A DNA stretch of 64,000 nucleotides from Hymenobacter jeollabukensis (GTDB lineage: Bacteria > Bacteroidota > Bacteroidia > Cytophagales > Hymenobacteraceae): positions 496,001 through 560,000 of the forward strand of contig NZ_VAJM01000001.1 of NCBI RefSeq assembly GCF_005771675.1, in the 5' to 3' direction. This document shows, in pieces, positions 1-8,245 of this stretch; position 1 is the first letter of the stretch; each line of letters opens with the position of its first letter. The position numbers and the translations under genes are program-made. The notes beneath the pieces were generated by a model. That model saw nothing but the letters and a program-made list of their open reading frames with translations. It had not been told where the DNA came from and made no database searches.

Positions 1-177
1 CCGGCGGTGCAGGAGCAGAGCACCGAGTTCGTGGAGCAGCTCAGCCGGCGCATTCCGCTGGGCCGCATCGGGCAGCCCCAGGACCTGGCCGGCTCGTTTG
101 TGTTTCTGGCGTCCCGGGCCTCGGATTTCGTGACGGGCCACAACTTAGTTGTCGACGGCGGATGGACCATCAAGTAA
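1..177 (+). CDS. SDR-family oxidoreductase, C-terminal part (5' end outside window)
   Basis: This is the last 58 codons of a short-chain dehydrogenase/reductase, open from base 1 to TAA at 175-177. The segment [16 protein letters not shown] followed by a short helix and VVDGGWTIK is the typical end of classical SDRs: the P-L-G-R-x-G-x-P-x-D-x-A motif, then the terminal DGG strand. The Rossmann nucleotide site and the YxxxK catalytic pair lie upstream, so the substrate cannot be read here. The next gene starts inside it (ATG 162), which implies translational coupling. SDRs of this type (PtmA-like) occur in nonulosonic-acid clusters; that role is inferred from the neighbours. Confidence 0.9.
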   Translation, partial: PAVQEQSTEFVEQLSRRIPLGRIGQPQDLAGSFVFLASRASDFVTGHNLVVDGGWTIK

Positions 178-899
178 CGCGCATCGGGGCGCTGCTGCAG
201 GCGCGCATGGGTTCGATGCGCCTGCCGGGCAAGGCGCTGATGCCCCTGCCGCTGGGCGGCCCGACCACGGTGCTGGCGCAGGTGCTGGCCCGCGCCGGCC
301 GCGCCACCACCCTGCATACCACCGTGGTAGCCACCTCCACCTTGCCCGCCGACGACGTGCTGGCCACCGCGGCGGCGGCCCTGGGCGCACCCGTATTCCG
401 CGGCGACGAGGCCGATGTGCTGGGGCGCTTCCAGCAAGCCGCCGTCGAGCACCGGCTCGACGTCATCGTGCGGCTCACCGGCGACAACCCAGCCCTCGAC
501 CCGCAGTACCTCGATGAAGCCGTGCGCAGCCACCTCGCCGCCGCCGCCGACTACACGCTCACGACCGGCCTGCCACTGGGAACCAACCTGGAAATCATCG
601 GGCGGGCCGCTTTGGATCGGGCCGCTGCCGAGGCCCGGCAACCCGAGGAGCGGGAACACGTGACGCCCTACCTGCGCCGCCACCCCGAGCTGTTTCGGCT
701 GCAGACGCTGCCGCTGACGGCCCCGGGCGCCCCGGCTGATCTGCGGCTGACCCTGGATTATCCGAGCGACTACGCCCTGCTGCACCTGCTGTTTACCACC
801 CTGCCCGCCGGTTTTGGCTTGGCCGAGGTGGGGCAGCTGCTGGCCGCGCAACCCTGGCTGCGCTTCATCAATCATGACAACCAACAGGTAAAAGTATGA
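162..899 (+). CDS. SpsF-type sugar cytidylyltransferase (probable CMP-nonulosonate synthase)
   Basis: A 245-residue nucleotidyltransferase of the SpsF/NeuA-like GT-A fold. The N-terminus reads [19 protein letters not shown], the CTP-binding signature of the SpsF group (QARMGSxRLPGK). Residues about 95-110 ([21 protein letters not shown]) hold the conserved R-x-TGDxP metal/nucleotide region. The start ATG lies inside the preceding SDR gene, and the stop overlaps the next ATG as ATGA (896-899). Next to PseG and PseI homologues, the likely reaction is activation of a pseudaminic-acid-type sugar with CTP in the cytoplasm, the PseF step. The sequence is SpsF-like rather than classical PseF/NeuA (ARGGSKRxP), so the exact substrate is inferred. 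Confidence 0.85.
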   Translation: MDHQVTRIGALLQARMGSMRLPGKALMPLPLGGPTTVLAQVLARAGRATTLHTTVVATSTLPADDVLATAAAALGAPVFRGDEADVLGRFQQAAVEHRLDVIVRLTGDNPALDPQYLDEAVRSHLAAAADYTLTTGLPLGTNLEIIGRAALDRAAAEARQPEEREHVTPYLRRHPELFRLQTLPLTAPGAPADLRLTLDYPSDYALLHLLFTTLPAGFGLAEVGQLLAAQPWLRFINHDNQQVKV

Positions 900-2479
900 G
901 CCGCCCCGATCTGCCCCGCTTGGTGCTGCGCGCCGACGGCAACCCGCGCATCGGCCTGGGCCACGTGATGCGCCTGCTGGCCCTGGCCGATATGCTGCGC
1001 CCGGATTTTCGCACCACGTTCGTCATCCAGGAGCCCTCCGCTGAGCTGCTGGCGCTACTGACGGCTGCGGTGGATGAGGTGGTGGAAATGACTGCCCAGC
1101 CGGCCGCCGGGGAGCCAGCATGGTTAGCACAGCACGTCCTACAACCCGATGACATTCTGATTCTTGATGGCTACGGCTTCGAGTACAACTATCAGCAGGA
1201 CGTGCGCCCGCACGTGGCCCGGCTCGTCTGCCTCGACGACCTGCACAGCTTCCCCTCGGCGGCCAATCTGGTTATCAATCCCGCCGGCGGCGTATCGGCG
1301 GCTGACTACGACCTGCGCCAGCCCGGCGCCCGACTGCTGAGCGGCCCGGCCTACGCCCCGCTGCGCCCCGCCTTCCTGGCTGCTGCTGCTTCGGCCGCCA
1401 AACGACAACCCGCCGAGCCCGATACCATCCTGATCTGCCTGGGTGGCGCCGACCCGTCGCAGCAAACCCAGCGCGTGGCCGAAGCGTTGCTGGCGCTGGC
1501 ATCGGTGCGGCAGGTCAATGCCGTAGTCGGCAGCGCTTACCAGGGCTGGGACGCCCTGCAGCAGTGGGCCACCGACCAGCCCCGCCTGCTGCTGCACCGC
1601 AACCTCGCGGCGGCCGACCTAGTGGCGCTGATGCAGCTCTGCGGAGCGGCCGTGTGCGCCCCCAGCACCGTCAGCTACGAGTACTGCGCCAGCGGCGGCG
1701 GCCTGCTGTTCACCCAGCCCCTGGCCGATAATCAGCGCGGCATCGACCGGTTTTTGCGCGAGCAGGGCCTGGCCCTGCCCTACCACTCGGCCGCCAACGT
1801 GCTGACCTCCGGCGAAGCGGCCCGCGTGGCCGAACGCATGCGCCTAGCCCAGCACCAGCACTTCGACGGCCGCGTGGCCGAGCGCATCCGGCGGGCTTTT
1901 GCGGAGCTGGCAGCTGCTGATTCGCCGGCCGAGCAAGGCGCTGTAGCAACTTCCGCCGCCAGCCCTTCAACGGCGGCCCCCGACGGCCTCACCATCCGCC
2001 GCGCCACGGCCGACGATGCCCGGCTGTACTTCGACTGGGCCAACGACCCGGCCGTGCGCCGGAACGCGGTGCATACCGAGCCCATCGAGTGGGAAGGGCA
2101 CGTCGGCTGGTTTGGCCGCCGCCTCGCCGACTCGGCCGCCTACCTCTACGTGCTGGAGCAGGACGGCACGCCGGTCGGGCAGGTGCGCATCGAGTTTGAC
2201 GGTGAGCATGTTGCCGCCTCCGGCATTATCGACTACTCGGTGGATGCGGCTTGGCGCGGGCGCGGACTGGGTACGGCCATTCTGCACCGGGCACTGCAGC
2301 AGCTGCGGCAGGATCGGGCGGGCGACTGGACAGTGGTCGGCCAGGTGAAACCGCAGAACGAGGCCTCGGCGCGGGTGTTTGAGCGGCTGGGCTTTCGGCG
2401 CTGGGGCACCAGGCGGCTGCACGATGAGCCCTACGACGTATTTTTGCACGCGGCGGCCGCATTCGGTTCGCCCGCTTAG
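896..2479 (+). CDS. pseG: PseG-PseH fusion: UDP-sugar hydrolase plus GNAT N-acetyltransferase
   Basis: A 527-residue two-domain protein. Residues 1 to about 340 match PseG, the UDP-2,4-diacetamido-2,4,6-trideoxy-beta-L-altropyranose hydrolase: LRADGNPRIGLGHVMRLLAL at the N-terminus (family signature RADxxxxIGxGHxMR), a mid-protein ILICLGGADPSQQTQRV loop, and PLADNQRGIDRFL near the end of the GT-B-like fold. An Ala/Ser/Pro-rich linker (about 340-360) leads to a GNAT domain (about 363-515) with LTIRRATADDARLYFDWAND and an acetyl-CoA loop RGRGLGTA. PseH is a separate acetyltransferase acting one step earlier than PseG in the Campylobacter/Helicobacter pathway, so the fusion would join the two consecutive steps. 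ATGA overlap with the upstream gene; 10 bases before pseI. The assignment of the GNAT domain to PseH rests on position and context. Confidence 0.88.
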   Translation: MSRPDLPRLVLRADGNPRIGLGHVMRLLALADMLRPDFRTTFVIQEPSAELLALLTAAVDEVVEMTAQPAAGEPAWLAQHVLQPDDILILDGYGFEYNYQQDVRPHVARLVCLDDLHSFPSAANLVINPAGGVSAADYDLRQPGARLLSGPAYAPLRPAFLAAAASAAKRQPAEPDTILICLGGADPSQQTQRVAEALLALASVRQVNAVVGSAYQGWDALQQWATDQPRLLLHRNLAAADLVALMQLCGAAVCAPSTVSYEYCASGGGLLFTQPLADNQRGIDRFLREQGLALPYHSAANVLTSGEAARVAERMRLAQHQHFDGRVAERIRRAFAELAAADSPAEQGAVATSAASPSTAAPDGLTIRRATADDARLYFDWANDPAVRRNAVHTEPIEWEGHVGWFGRRLADSAAYLYVLEQDGTPVGQVRIEFDGEHVAASGIIDYSVDAAWRGRGLGTAILHRALQQLRQDRAGDWTVVGQVKPQNEASARVFERLGFRRWGTRRLHDEPYDVFLHAAAAFGSPA

Positions 2480-2489
2480 TTGCGCTTCT

Positions 2490-3539
2490 ATGCAGGATAT
2501 ACTCATCGGTGACTACCGCATCGGCGCGGGGCACGCGCCGTTCATCATTGCCGAAATGTCGGGCAACCACGGCCAGAGTTTGGAAAAAGCCCTGGAAATC
2601 GTGGATGCCGCCGCTGCCGCGGGCTGTCAGGGTTTGAAGATTCAGACCAGCACGCCGGACATGCTCACGCTGAACAGCCGTGAGCCGGACTTTATCGTGC
2701 GCGGGGCCAACCAGGACTGGGAAGGCCAGTCGCTCTACGAGCTGTACACCACCAACTACACCCCCTACGAGTGGCACGCGGCCATTTTTGCCCGCGCCCG
2801 GGAGCACGGCATGGTGGCCTTCAGCTCCCCCTTCGGCACCGAAGCCGTTGATTTTCTGGAGTCGGTGGGCTGCCCGGCCTACAAGATTGCCTCCTTCGAA
2901 AACAACTGGACCGAGCTGATTCGCCACGCCGCCCGCACCGGCAAGCCTGTCATCATCAGCACCGGCATGGCCGATCTGGCCGACCTGGAGCGCATGGTGC
3001 AGGCCGTCCGAGCCGAGGGCAACGAGCAGGTGATTCTGCTCAAGTGTACCAGCACCTACCCCGCCCTGCCGCACAATACCAACCTGGCCACCATTCCGCA
3101 CCTGCGCCAGATGCTGGGCTGCCACGTGGGCCTCTCCGACCACACCATGGGCACCGGCGTGGCCGTAGCCGCCACGGTCATGGGCGCAGTCGTCATCGAA
3201 AAGCACCTGACCATGCGCCGCGCCGACGGCGGCCCCGACTCGTCCTTCTCGATGGAGCCCGAGGAAATGGCACGCCTAGTAGTGGAGTGCCGGCAGGCGC
3301 AGCAGGCCCTGGGCACCGTGCAGTACGGCCCCACCCAGGCCGAGCTGAAGTCCCTGGCCTTCCGCCGCTCCATCTACGTGGTGGAAGACGTGGCCGCCGG
3401 CGAAGCGCTGACCCGCAAAAACGTGCGCGTCATCCGGCCCGGCCACGGCCTGCCGCCCCACCTGCTGGAGCAGGTGCTGGGCCGTGCGGTGCGCCAGGCC
3501 GTGCGCCGCGGCACCGCCCTGAGCTGGGACTTGTTGTAA
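2490..3539 (+). CDS. pseI: Pseudaminic acid synthase
   Basis: A 349-residue NeuB-family synthase that condenses a 6-deoxy-AltdiNAc-type sugar with phosphoenolpyruvate to give a nonulosonic acid. Visible features: FIIAEMSGNHGQSLEKALEI at residues about 14-33 (NeuB/PseI signature AExSxNHxG), a TIM-barrel core with the KIAS and ISTGM motifs, LLKCTSTYP, GLSDHTMG, VIEKHLT, and a C-terminal antifreeze-like SAF domain (FRRSIYVVEDVAAGE onward, from about 290). The start is ATG 2490, 10 bases after the PseG-PseH stop; the in-frame upstream extension overlaps that gene and has no family similarity. It defines the operon as a nonulosonic-acid pathway. PseI is preferred over NeuB/LegI because the neighbours are PseG/PseH-like. 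Confidence 0.9.
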   Translation: MQDILIGDYRIGAGHAPFIIAEMSGNHGQSLEKALEIVDAAAAAGCQGLKIQTSTPDMLTLNSREPDFIVRGANQDWEGQSLYELYTTNYTPYEWHAAIFARAREHGMVAFSSPFGTEAVDFLESVGCPAYKIASFENNWTELIRHAARTGKPVIISTGMADLADLERMVQAVRAEGNEQVILLKCTSTYPALPHNTNLATIPHLRQMLGCHVGLSDHTMGTGVAVAATVMGAVVIEKHLTMRRADGGPDSSFSMEPEEMARLVVECRQAQQALGTVQYGPTQAELKSLAFRRSIYVVEDVAAGEALTRKNVRVIRPGHGLPPHLLEQVLGRAVRQAVRRGTALSWDLL

Positions 3540-3547
3540 GCAATGTT

Positions 3548-3664
3548 GAACGTCATGCAGAGCACAGCGAAGCATCTCGCGTGCTGCCCCTGGATGGTAA
3601 AATCCTCGTTCAACGAAGGAATTACTATCGAGCGAGATGTCTCAACAAGCGCGACATGACGTTC
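3548..3664. repeat. Intergenic inverted-repeat element, CGTCATG family
   Basis: Imperfect 33-base arms, GAACGTCATGCAGAGC... at 3548-3580 and ...GACATGACGTTC at 3632-3664, enclose a spacer containing AATTACTATCGAG. The same design recurs at 39526-39624 and 61406-61510, and in variant form at 36559-36745. It begins 8 bases after the pseI stop and may form a large hairpin between pseI and the acyltransferase gene. Confidence 0.85.
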
Positions 3665-3686
3665 TGTTTTTCCATCTTGACGACCT

Positions 3687-4625
3687 ATGGAAATCCGCAA
3701 ATTCGATAACGGCAGCTACATCATTGCCGACCGCCTGAGCATCGGCGCAAACTTCCGCATCGGGCCGAACACCACGATTCGGGCCTCGGAGTGCATCATC
3801 GGCGACAACGTGAGCATCGGCGCGGGCAACGTGTTTCTGGTGAGCCAGCGCCTGGAAATTGAGGAGCTGACCATATTCGGCAACCAGAACAACGTGACGG
3901 CCCGCACGGTGCAGGTCGGTCGGTACGTGTACTGGGACTCGAACGTGGTGGTGGGGCACGGCGGCAAGTTCAGCCAGGACGCGCACCTGACGGTTGGGGG
4001 CTACTCCATGATCTGCGCCCGCATCACGCTGAACGTCAACCACCGCATTGACATCGGCGAGTACGTGGGCATCGGCGAGGACGTGGCCGTGTGGACGCAC
4101 GGCTCCTACCTACCCATTCTGGAAGGATTTCCGGCCGATTTCGGGCCGGTGAGCATCGGCAACCGGGTGTGGCTGCCCGCCAAGTCGACGGTGCTGCCCA
4201 ACCGGCGCATCGGCAACAACGTGGTTATCGGCACCAACTCGCTCATCAACAAGGACCTGCCCGACGGCTGCCTCGCGGGCGGCATTCCGGTGAAGATTCT
4301 GCGCGAAAACGTGTACCCCAGCCACGACCAGCAGCGCAACGACCAGCTCGTAGAGCGCGTGCTGGCCGATTACCAGGAGCTGGCTGCCTACAAACAGCTG
4401 TCCGCAACGCTGCGCTTCGATACTGACAGCCAGCGCATTTACTGCAACGAAGTGGTATTTGACCTCACGACCATGCAAGCCGCCGGGGCCTTCGGCGAAG
4501 TCGAGGAGGATTTCCGCGACTTCCTTCGCCGCCGGGGCATCAAGTTTTACACCGGCCGCCCATTTAGCTCGGTACTGCCCGAGGAATACCGCCGCCTGCT
4601 AGCCGTTTCGCCCGATGCCGTTTGA
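3687..4625 (+). CDS. Hexapeptide-repeat (left-handed beta-helix) acyltransferase
   Basis: A 312-residue protein with [LIV]-G-x4 hexapeptide turns through residues about 10-210: DRLSIGANFRIGPNTTI, IIGDNVSIGAGNVF, RIDIGEYVGIGEDVAVWTHG, NVVIGTNSLINKDLP and AGGIPVKILREN. This pattern is typical of acetyl- or acyl-CoA-dependent sugar O-/N-acetyltransferases. WTHGSY has a histidine at the place of the catalytic His in this family. The C-terminal 100 residues are not beta-helix and look like a specificity or oligomerisation domain. The gene overlaps the following PIG-L deacetylase gene by 11 bases, which suggests the two act on the same substrate, presumably acyl decoration of the nonulosonic acid or glycan; that is inferred. 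Confidence 0.82.
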   Translation: MEIRKFDNGSYIIADRLSIGANFRIGPNTTIRASECIIGDNVSIGAGNVFLVSQRLEIEELTIFGNQNNVTARTVQVGRYVYWDSNVVVGHGGKFSQDAHLTVGGYSMICARITLNVNHRIDIGEYVGIGEDVAVWTHGSYLPILEGFPADFGPVSIGNRVWLPAKSTVLPNRRIGNNVVIGTNSLINKDLPDGCLAGGIPVKILRENVYPSHDQQRNDQLVERVLADYQELAAYKQLSATLRFDTDSQRIYCNEVVFDLTTMQAAGAFGEVEEDFRDFLRRRGIKFYTGRPFSSVLPEEYRRLLAVSPDAV

Positions 4626-5325
4626 TTTCGAAGGGAAGAAAGTCCTGGTCGTGGTAGCTCACCCCGACGACGAGTTGTTGGGGTTGGGCGCCACCATTCA
4701 CCGCCTGGTTCACCACCACGGCTGCACGGCCCGCGCCGTCATCCTGGGTGAGGGCATCACCTCCCGCTCGGAAGTGCGCGACCCGGAAAAGTGGGCCGAG
4801 GAGCTACGCGTGCACCGCTCCAACATTGAGCGGGCCGCCGCGGCCATCGGCTACAGCTCCACCGGTATCTACGATTTCGCCGACAACCGCTTCGACTCGG
4901 TGAATTTGCTGGATCTGGTGAAGGTATTTGAGCAGGAGAAGGAGCAGTTTCAGCCCGACTACATCTTCACCCACCACGGCGGCGACACCAACATTGACCA
5001 CCGCCGCACCTTCGAGGCCGTGGTGACCGGCAGCCGCCCCGTGCCGGGGGAGCCGATGCGCACCATCCTGGCCTGCGAAACGCCATCAAGCACCGAATGG
5101 CAGGCGGCCAGCTATCCGAATCCGTTTCTGCCGAACGTCTTCCTGGCCGTGACGGAAGAAGACGTGCAGGCCAAAATCACCGGTATGGAGGCCTACGAGT
5201 TTGAGAAGCGCCCCTACCCGCACCCCCGCTCCCCGGAGGCCCTGCGCATTCAGGCCCAGCGCTGGGGCGTGGTTATCGGCCAGCCGTTTGCCGAGGCGTT
5301 TATGCTGGTGAGGCATATCGGGTAG
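4615..5325 (+). CDS. PIG-L family deacetylase
   Basis: A 236-residue protein with the PIG-L zinc-hydrolase signature AHPDDE at residues 15-20 and a downstream HHGGDTNIDHRRT segment supplying the remaining metal-binding histidine. Members hydrolyse N-acetyl groups from GlcNAc-type sugars or related amides. The length is normal for the family and no signal peptide is visible, so it should act on a nucleotide or free sugar in the cytoplasm. The ATG at 4615 lies inside the acyltransferase gene, giving an overlapped deacetylase/acyltransferase pair that could swap the acyl group on an amino sugar (inference). Confidence 0.87.
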   Translation: MPFDFEGKKVLVVVAHPDDELLGLGATIHRLVHHHGCTARAVILGEGITSRSEVRDPEKWAEELRVHRSNIERAAAAIGYSSTGIYDFADNRFDSVNLLDLVKVFEQEKEQFQPDYIFTHHGGDTNIDHRRTFEAVVTGSRPVPGEPMRTILACETPSSTEWQAASYPNPFLPNVFLAVTEEDVQAKITGMEAYEFEKRPYPHPRSPEALRIQAQRWGVVIGQPFAEAFMLVRHIG

Positions 5326-5337
5326 CAGCGCTGGTGG

Positions 5338-5449
5338 CGCGAACCGAAGGTCAACGTCGTCAACTTTCAGTTCGCGCATTACACGCTTATTGGCCGCATC
5401 CAGCTCTGATTCGTTGTTCTGTTAAACGAGAACTGAAAGTTCGCGCTAC
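5338..5449. repeat. Intergenic element with three GCGCGAACTGAAAGTT-like copies
   Basis: A 12-base arm AACTTTCAGTTC at 5362-5373 is exactly complementary to GAACTGAAAGTT at 5430-5441. A third, diverged copy (GCGCGAACCGAAGGTC) opens the element near 5338, so direct and inverted copies coexist. It fills the gap between the PIG-L gene and the next gene and ends just before the TTG start at 5458. Confidence 0.75.
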
Positions 5450-5457
5450 ACCCCGCC

Positions 5458-6780
5458 TTGCCCCGCTTCACTCCCACCGACGCCGTTCCGCCTACCCGCA
5501 CCACCCGGCTGCGCGACCTGCTGTACGTGCGCTTCACCGACCACTTCGAGGCGTTTCCGAAGGCGCTACTGGAGTCGATTTCGCCCAGCAACCCGCTCAA
5601 GCGCCTGGCCAAGGTGCTGGGCTACGCGGCCCTGCGGCTGGTCGGGAACGTGTTCAAACCCTTCAAAAACCCCGAGCAGCTGCGCGGGGCGGTCTGGCTG
5701 TACGTGGTTAGTCAGAACAACTACGACTCGCTACGCTTCATCAAGGAGCACCGGGCCGACGCGGTGCTGCTGGCCGGGCAGGCCAAGCAGATCGGGCGCT
5801 ACAACCAGCAGGTAAACCGCCTTTCGCTGCGGCGCAAGCTGCTGTACTATTGGCAGCTGCCGCTGGTACTGGTGGGGCTGCTGCGCACGGAGGGGCGCCG
5901 GGCCTGGCGCTTCTTCGACTTGATTTTCAACGCCATCGGCTACTACGAGGTGTACCGCCGGGCCCTGCGGCACTACCGGCCGCGGGCGGTGGTCTTCGCC
6001 AACGACCACAACGACGACGCCCGGGCCCTGCTGCTGGCCTGCCGCCGGGAGGGCGTGCCCACGGCCTACGTGCAGCACGCCAGCGTCAGCACCAACTTCC
6101 CGCCCCTGGGCTTCGACCTGAGTTTGCTCGAAGGCCAGGACGCGCTGGACAAATACCGGCTCTGCGGCCCCGTACCGGGCCAGACGCGCTTGGTAGGCAT
6201 GCCCAAGGCCGACGCTTTTGTGCGGCAACGCAACGAGCAGCCCCGGGTGCAGCGCGTAGCCCTGGCCACGAATACGCTGGACGATACGGCCGGCATCGAG
6301 GCGGCGGTGACGTACCTGCTGACTGCGTTTCCGGCGCTACAGTTCACCTACCGCGCCCACCCCAGCGACCCGCGCCGCTTCCAGGAGCTGCGCACCCGCT
6401 TTCCACAGCTCGCGTTTTCGGATGCCCGGCAGGAGTCGGTGTTTGAGTTTCTGCAGCGTCACGACGCGCTGATTGCGGCCGACACCTCCACTCACCTCGA
6501 AGCCACCCTGCTAAACCTGGTGAGCCTGTACTACCGCTTCGGCCAGCACGGCGTGGCCGATGACTACTACGGCTACGCCGCCCACGGCCTGGTGGACCGC
6601 GCCTTTTCGCTGGACGAGCTGGGCCAGCTGCTGCGCGGCTACGTGGCCCACAAGCCCGCCGACCACTACCGCCGCGCCGGCTATTACTGCGCCACCCTCG
6701 GCACGCCCGACGAAGGCCGCAGCCAGCAGCTGGCCCTGCGGGAGCTGGACGCCTGGCTGGCGAAGGGCGGCGCGGCGTAA
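5458..6780 (+). CDS. GT-B-like surface-polysaccharide biosynthesis protein
   Basis: A 440-residue protein not confidently assigned to a named family. The first 140 residues contain a basic, partly hydrophobic segment (LRRKLLYYWQLPLVLVGLL, about 123-141). The second half has a GT-B-like pattern: VVFANDHNDDARAL, PTAYVQHASVSTNFPPLGFD, a nucleotide-sugar-domain-like FTYRAHPSDPRRFQEL, and DALIAADTSTHLEATLL near the C-terminus, where GT-B enzymes have a D/E-S-xx-xE donor-binding loop. This resembles capsule/teichoic-acid-type transferases. In this operon it could transfer the nonulosonic acid or a linked sugar (inference). The start used is TTG 5458; no ATG lies near the conserved start. Confidence 0.65.
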   Translation: MPRFTPTDAVPPTRTTRLRDLLYVRFTDHFEAFPKALLESISPSNPLKRLAKVLGYAALRLVGNVFKPFKNPEQLRGAVWLYVVSQNNYDSLRFIKEHRADAVLLAGQAKQIGRYNQQVNRLSLRRKLLYYWQLPLVLVGLLRTEGRRAWRFFDLIFNAIGYYEVYRRALRHYRPRAVVFANDHNDDARALLLACRREGVPTAYVQHASVSTNFPPLGFDLSLLEGQDALDKYRLCGPVPGQTRLVGMPKADAFVRQRNEQPRVQRVALATNTLDDTAGIEAAVTYLLTAFPALQFTYRAHPSDPRRFQELRTRFPQLAFSDARQESVFEFLQRHDALIAADTSTHLEATLLNLVSLYYRFGQHGVADDYYGYAAHGLVDRAFSLDELGQLLRGYVAHKPADHYRRAGYYCATLGTPDEGRSQQLALRELDAWLAKGGAA

Positions 6781-6789
6781 TTTGCGCCT

Positions 6790-8163
6790 ATGGCTGCTCC
6801 TGTTCCTCCGCTCCCGCCGCTGGAAGCCTCACCCGTTTCGGCCGACACCCGACTGGCTTACGTGCTCCGGCATTTCCGCCTAGCCTACGAAGTCGAGGGC
6901 GGGCTGCCCAGCATTGGCTACGCCGACACGCAGCCAGATATCGAAGTAGCCGATGCGGCCGGGGATTTTTTCAGCGGCACCGAGCCGTACGCACCCCCGC
7001 CGGCTTTCCTGGTGTGGATGGGTCGGGAACTGCCGTTCTTTTTTGCTCCGGGTACTACCGGCCCGCTGCTCACGCTGGCGCCGGGCCGGGCCGAAATCCA
7101 CGTGGACGTCGTTTCCGCCGCCTTTTACCTGCTCAGCGGCTGGCAGGAATATTACTCGGAGGAACGCGACCAGCACGGCCGCTTTCCATTCGCGGCCAGC
7201 GTGCAGGACTTCTTCGGCTTTGTGGAAGTACCGGTAGTTAATTACTACTTCGACGTGCTGCGCCGGGCCGTGGAACACGTAACGGGCCGGCCGCTGCGCC
7301 CGCGCCGCTGGGCCGATGGCGCACCCTTTGCCACCTTCGTCACCCACGACATCGACAACCTGTACAGCGCCTGGAAGGAGCCGGCCAAGGCGGCGCTGCG
7401 GCGCGTCAATGCTATCGACTTTTTACGTCAGGTTGGCCGGCGCTTCACGCACGCCGATGCCTGGGACAATCTGGCGCAGCTACAGCAAGCCGTAGCCCAA
7501 TACGGAGCGCGGAGCACGTACTTTTTTTTGGGCAACCACCGGCCGAGCCCCGCTGGTACGCCCAATGCCGACTACCGACTGCGTGCCCCTGCCGTGCAAC
7601 AGCAGATTCGGCAGCTCCACGACCTGGGCGCCGAAATAGCTATCCACGGCAGCTTAGGCACCGACACCCACGAGGCCGACTTGTGGCTGGAAACTGAGAT
7701 GCTGCCCGTCAAACCGCGCGGCAACCGCTTTCATTACCTGCGCTGGGAGCCGCGCATCACGCCCCACGTGGTAGAAAGTACCGGTTTCGAGTACGACTCC
7801 ACCCTGGGCTTCGCCGAGCACTTCGGCTTCCGCCACAGCTACTGCCTGCCCTTCCACCCGTTCAACTTTGAGGAAGGCGAAGCCTGCCGCTTCCTCGAAA
7901 TTCCGCTGAACCTGATGGACGCCACCCTGCACCACCCCCGCTACCTGCAGCTGGCCCCCGACGAAATCCTGCCCGCCATCGAGCCGATGCTGCAGGAAAT
8001 CGAGCGGTTCGGGGGCGTCTTCACCCTGCTCTGGCACAACGAAAACTTCGACCCGGCCAACACCGTGAACGGCCCGCGGGAGTTCCACCGCATCATGGCC
8101 TACCTTCGCAGCCGCCAAACCGCCTTCTTGACGGGACGGGCAATCTGTGAGATGGTGAAATAG
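6790..8163 (+). CDS. Polysaccharide deacetylase family protein
   Basis: A 457-residue protein. The N-terminal half (about 1-175) looks like the accessory domain found in Bacteroidota polysaccharide deacetylases of glycan clusters. The C-terminal half carries NodB-type motifs: FVTHDIDNLYSAW (the T-H-D-x-D metal motif, about residues 181-193), IAIHGSLGTDTHEADL and the later HNENFDP. No signal peptide is evident. It starts 9 bases after the previous stop, within TAATTTGCGCCTATG. The last codons (EMVK-stop) are written in GAGATGGTGAAATAG, the first units of the repeat that fills the following gap. De-N-acetylation of a lipid-linked or exported glycan is the likely role. Confidence 0.82.
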   Translation: MAAPVPPLPPLEASPVSADTRLAYVLRHFRLAYEVEGGLPSIGYADTQPDIEVADAAGDFFSGTEPYAPPPAFLVWMGRELPFFFAPGTTGPLLTLAPGRAEIHVDVVSAAFYLLSGWQEYYSEERDQHGRFPFAASVQDFFGFVEVPVVNYYFDVLRRAVEHVTGRPLRPRRWADGAPFATFVTHDIDNLYSAWKEPAKAALRRVNAIDFLRQVGRRFTHADAWDNLAQLQQAVAQYGARSTYFFLGNHRPSPAGTPNADYRLRAPAVQQQIRQLHDLGAEIAIHGSLGTDTHEADLWLETEMLPVKPRGNRFHYLRWEPRITPHVVESTGFEYDSTLGFAEHFGFRHSYCLPFHPFNFEEGEACRFLEIPLNLMDATLHHPRYLQLAPDEILPAIEPMLQEIERFGGVFTLLWHNENFDPANTVNGPREFHRIMAYLRSRQTAFLTGRAICEMVK

Positions 8164-8243
8164 TGAACTGGTGAGTTTGTCGTTCTGGCAACAGCCACGC
8201 CGCTAGGCCGTCACTCACCAGTTCACCATTTCACCATTTCACC
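8148..8243. repeat. Intergenic inverted-repeat element, GGTGAAATGGTGA family
   Basis: The left arm (8148-8178) is a run of 9-10-base degenerate units such as GAGATGGTGAAATAGTGAAC. The right arm (8212-8243) is its complement, CACTCACCAGTTCACCATTT and so on. The left arm overlaps the 3' end of the deacetylase gene and supplies its stop; the right arm ends 2 bases before the flippase start. Other copies: 21672, 29857, 52692 and 58376. Confidence 0.9.
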
Positions 8244-8245
8244 GC

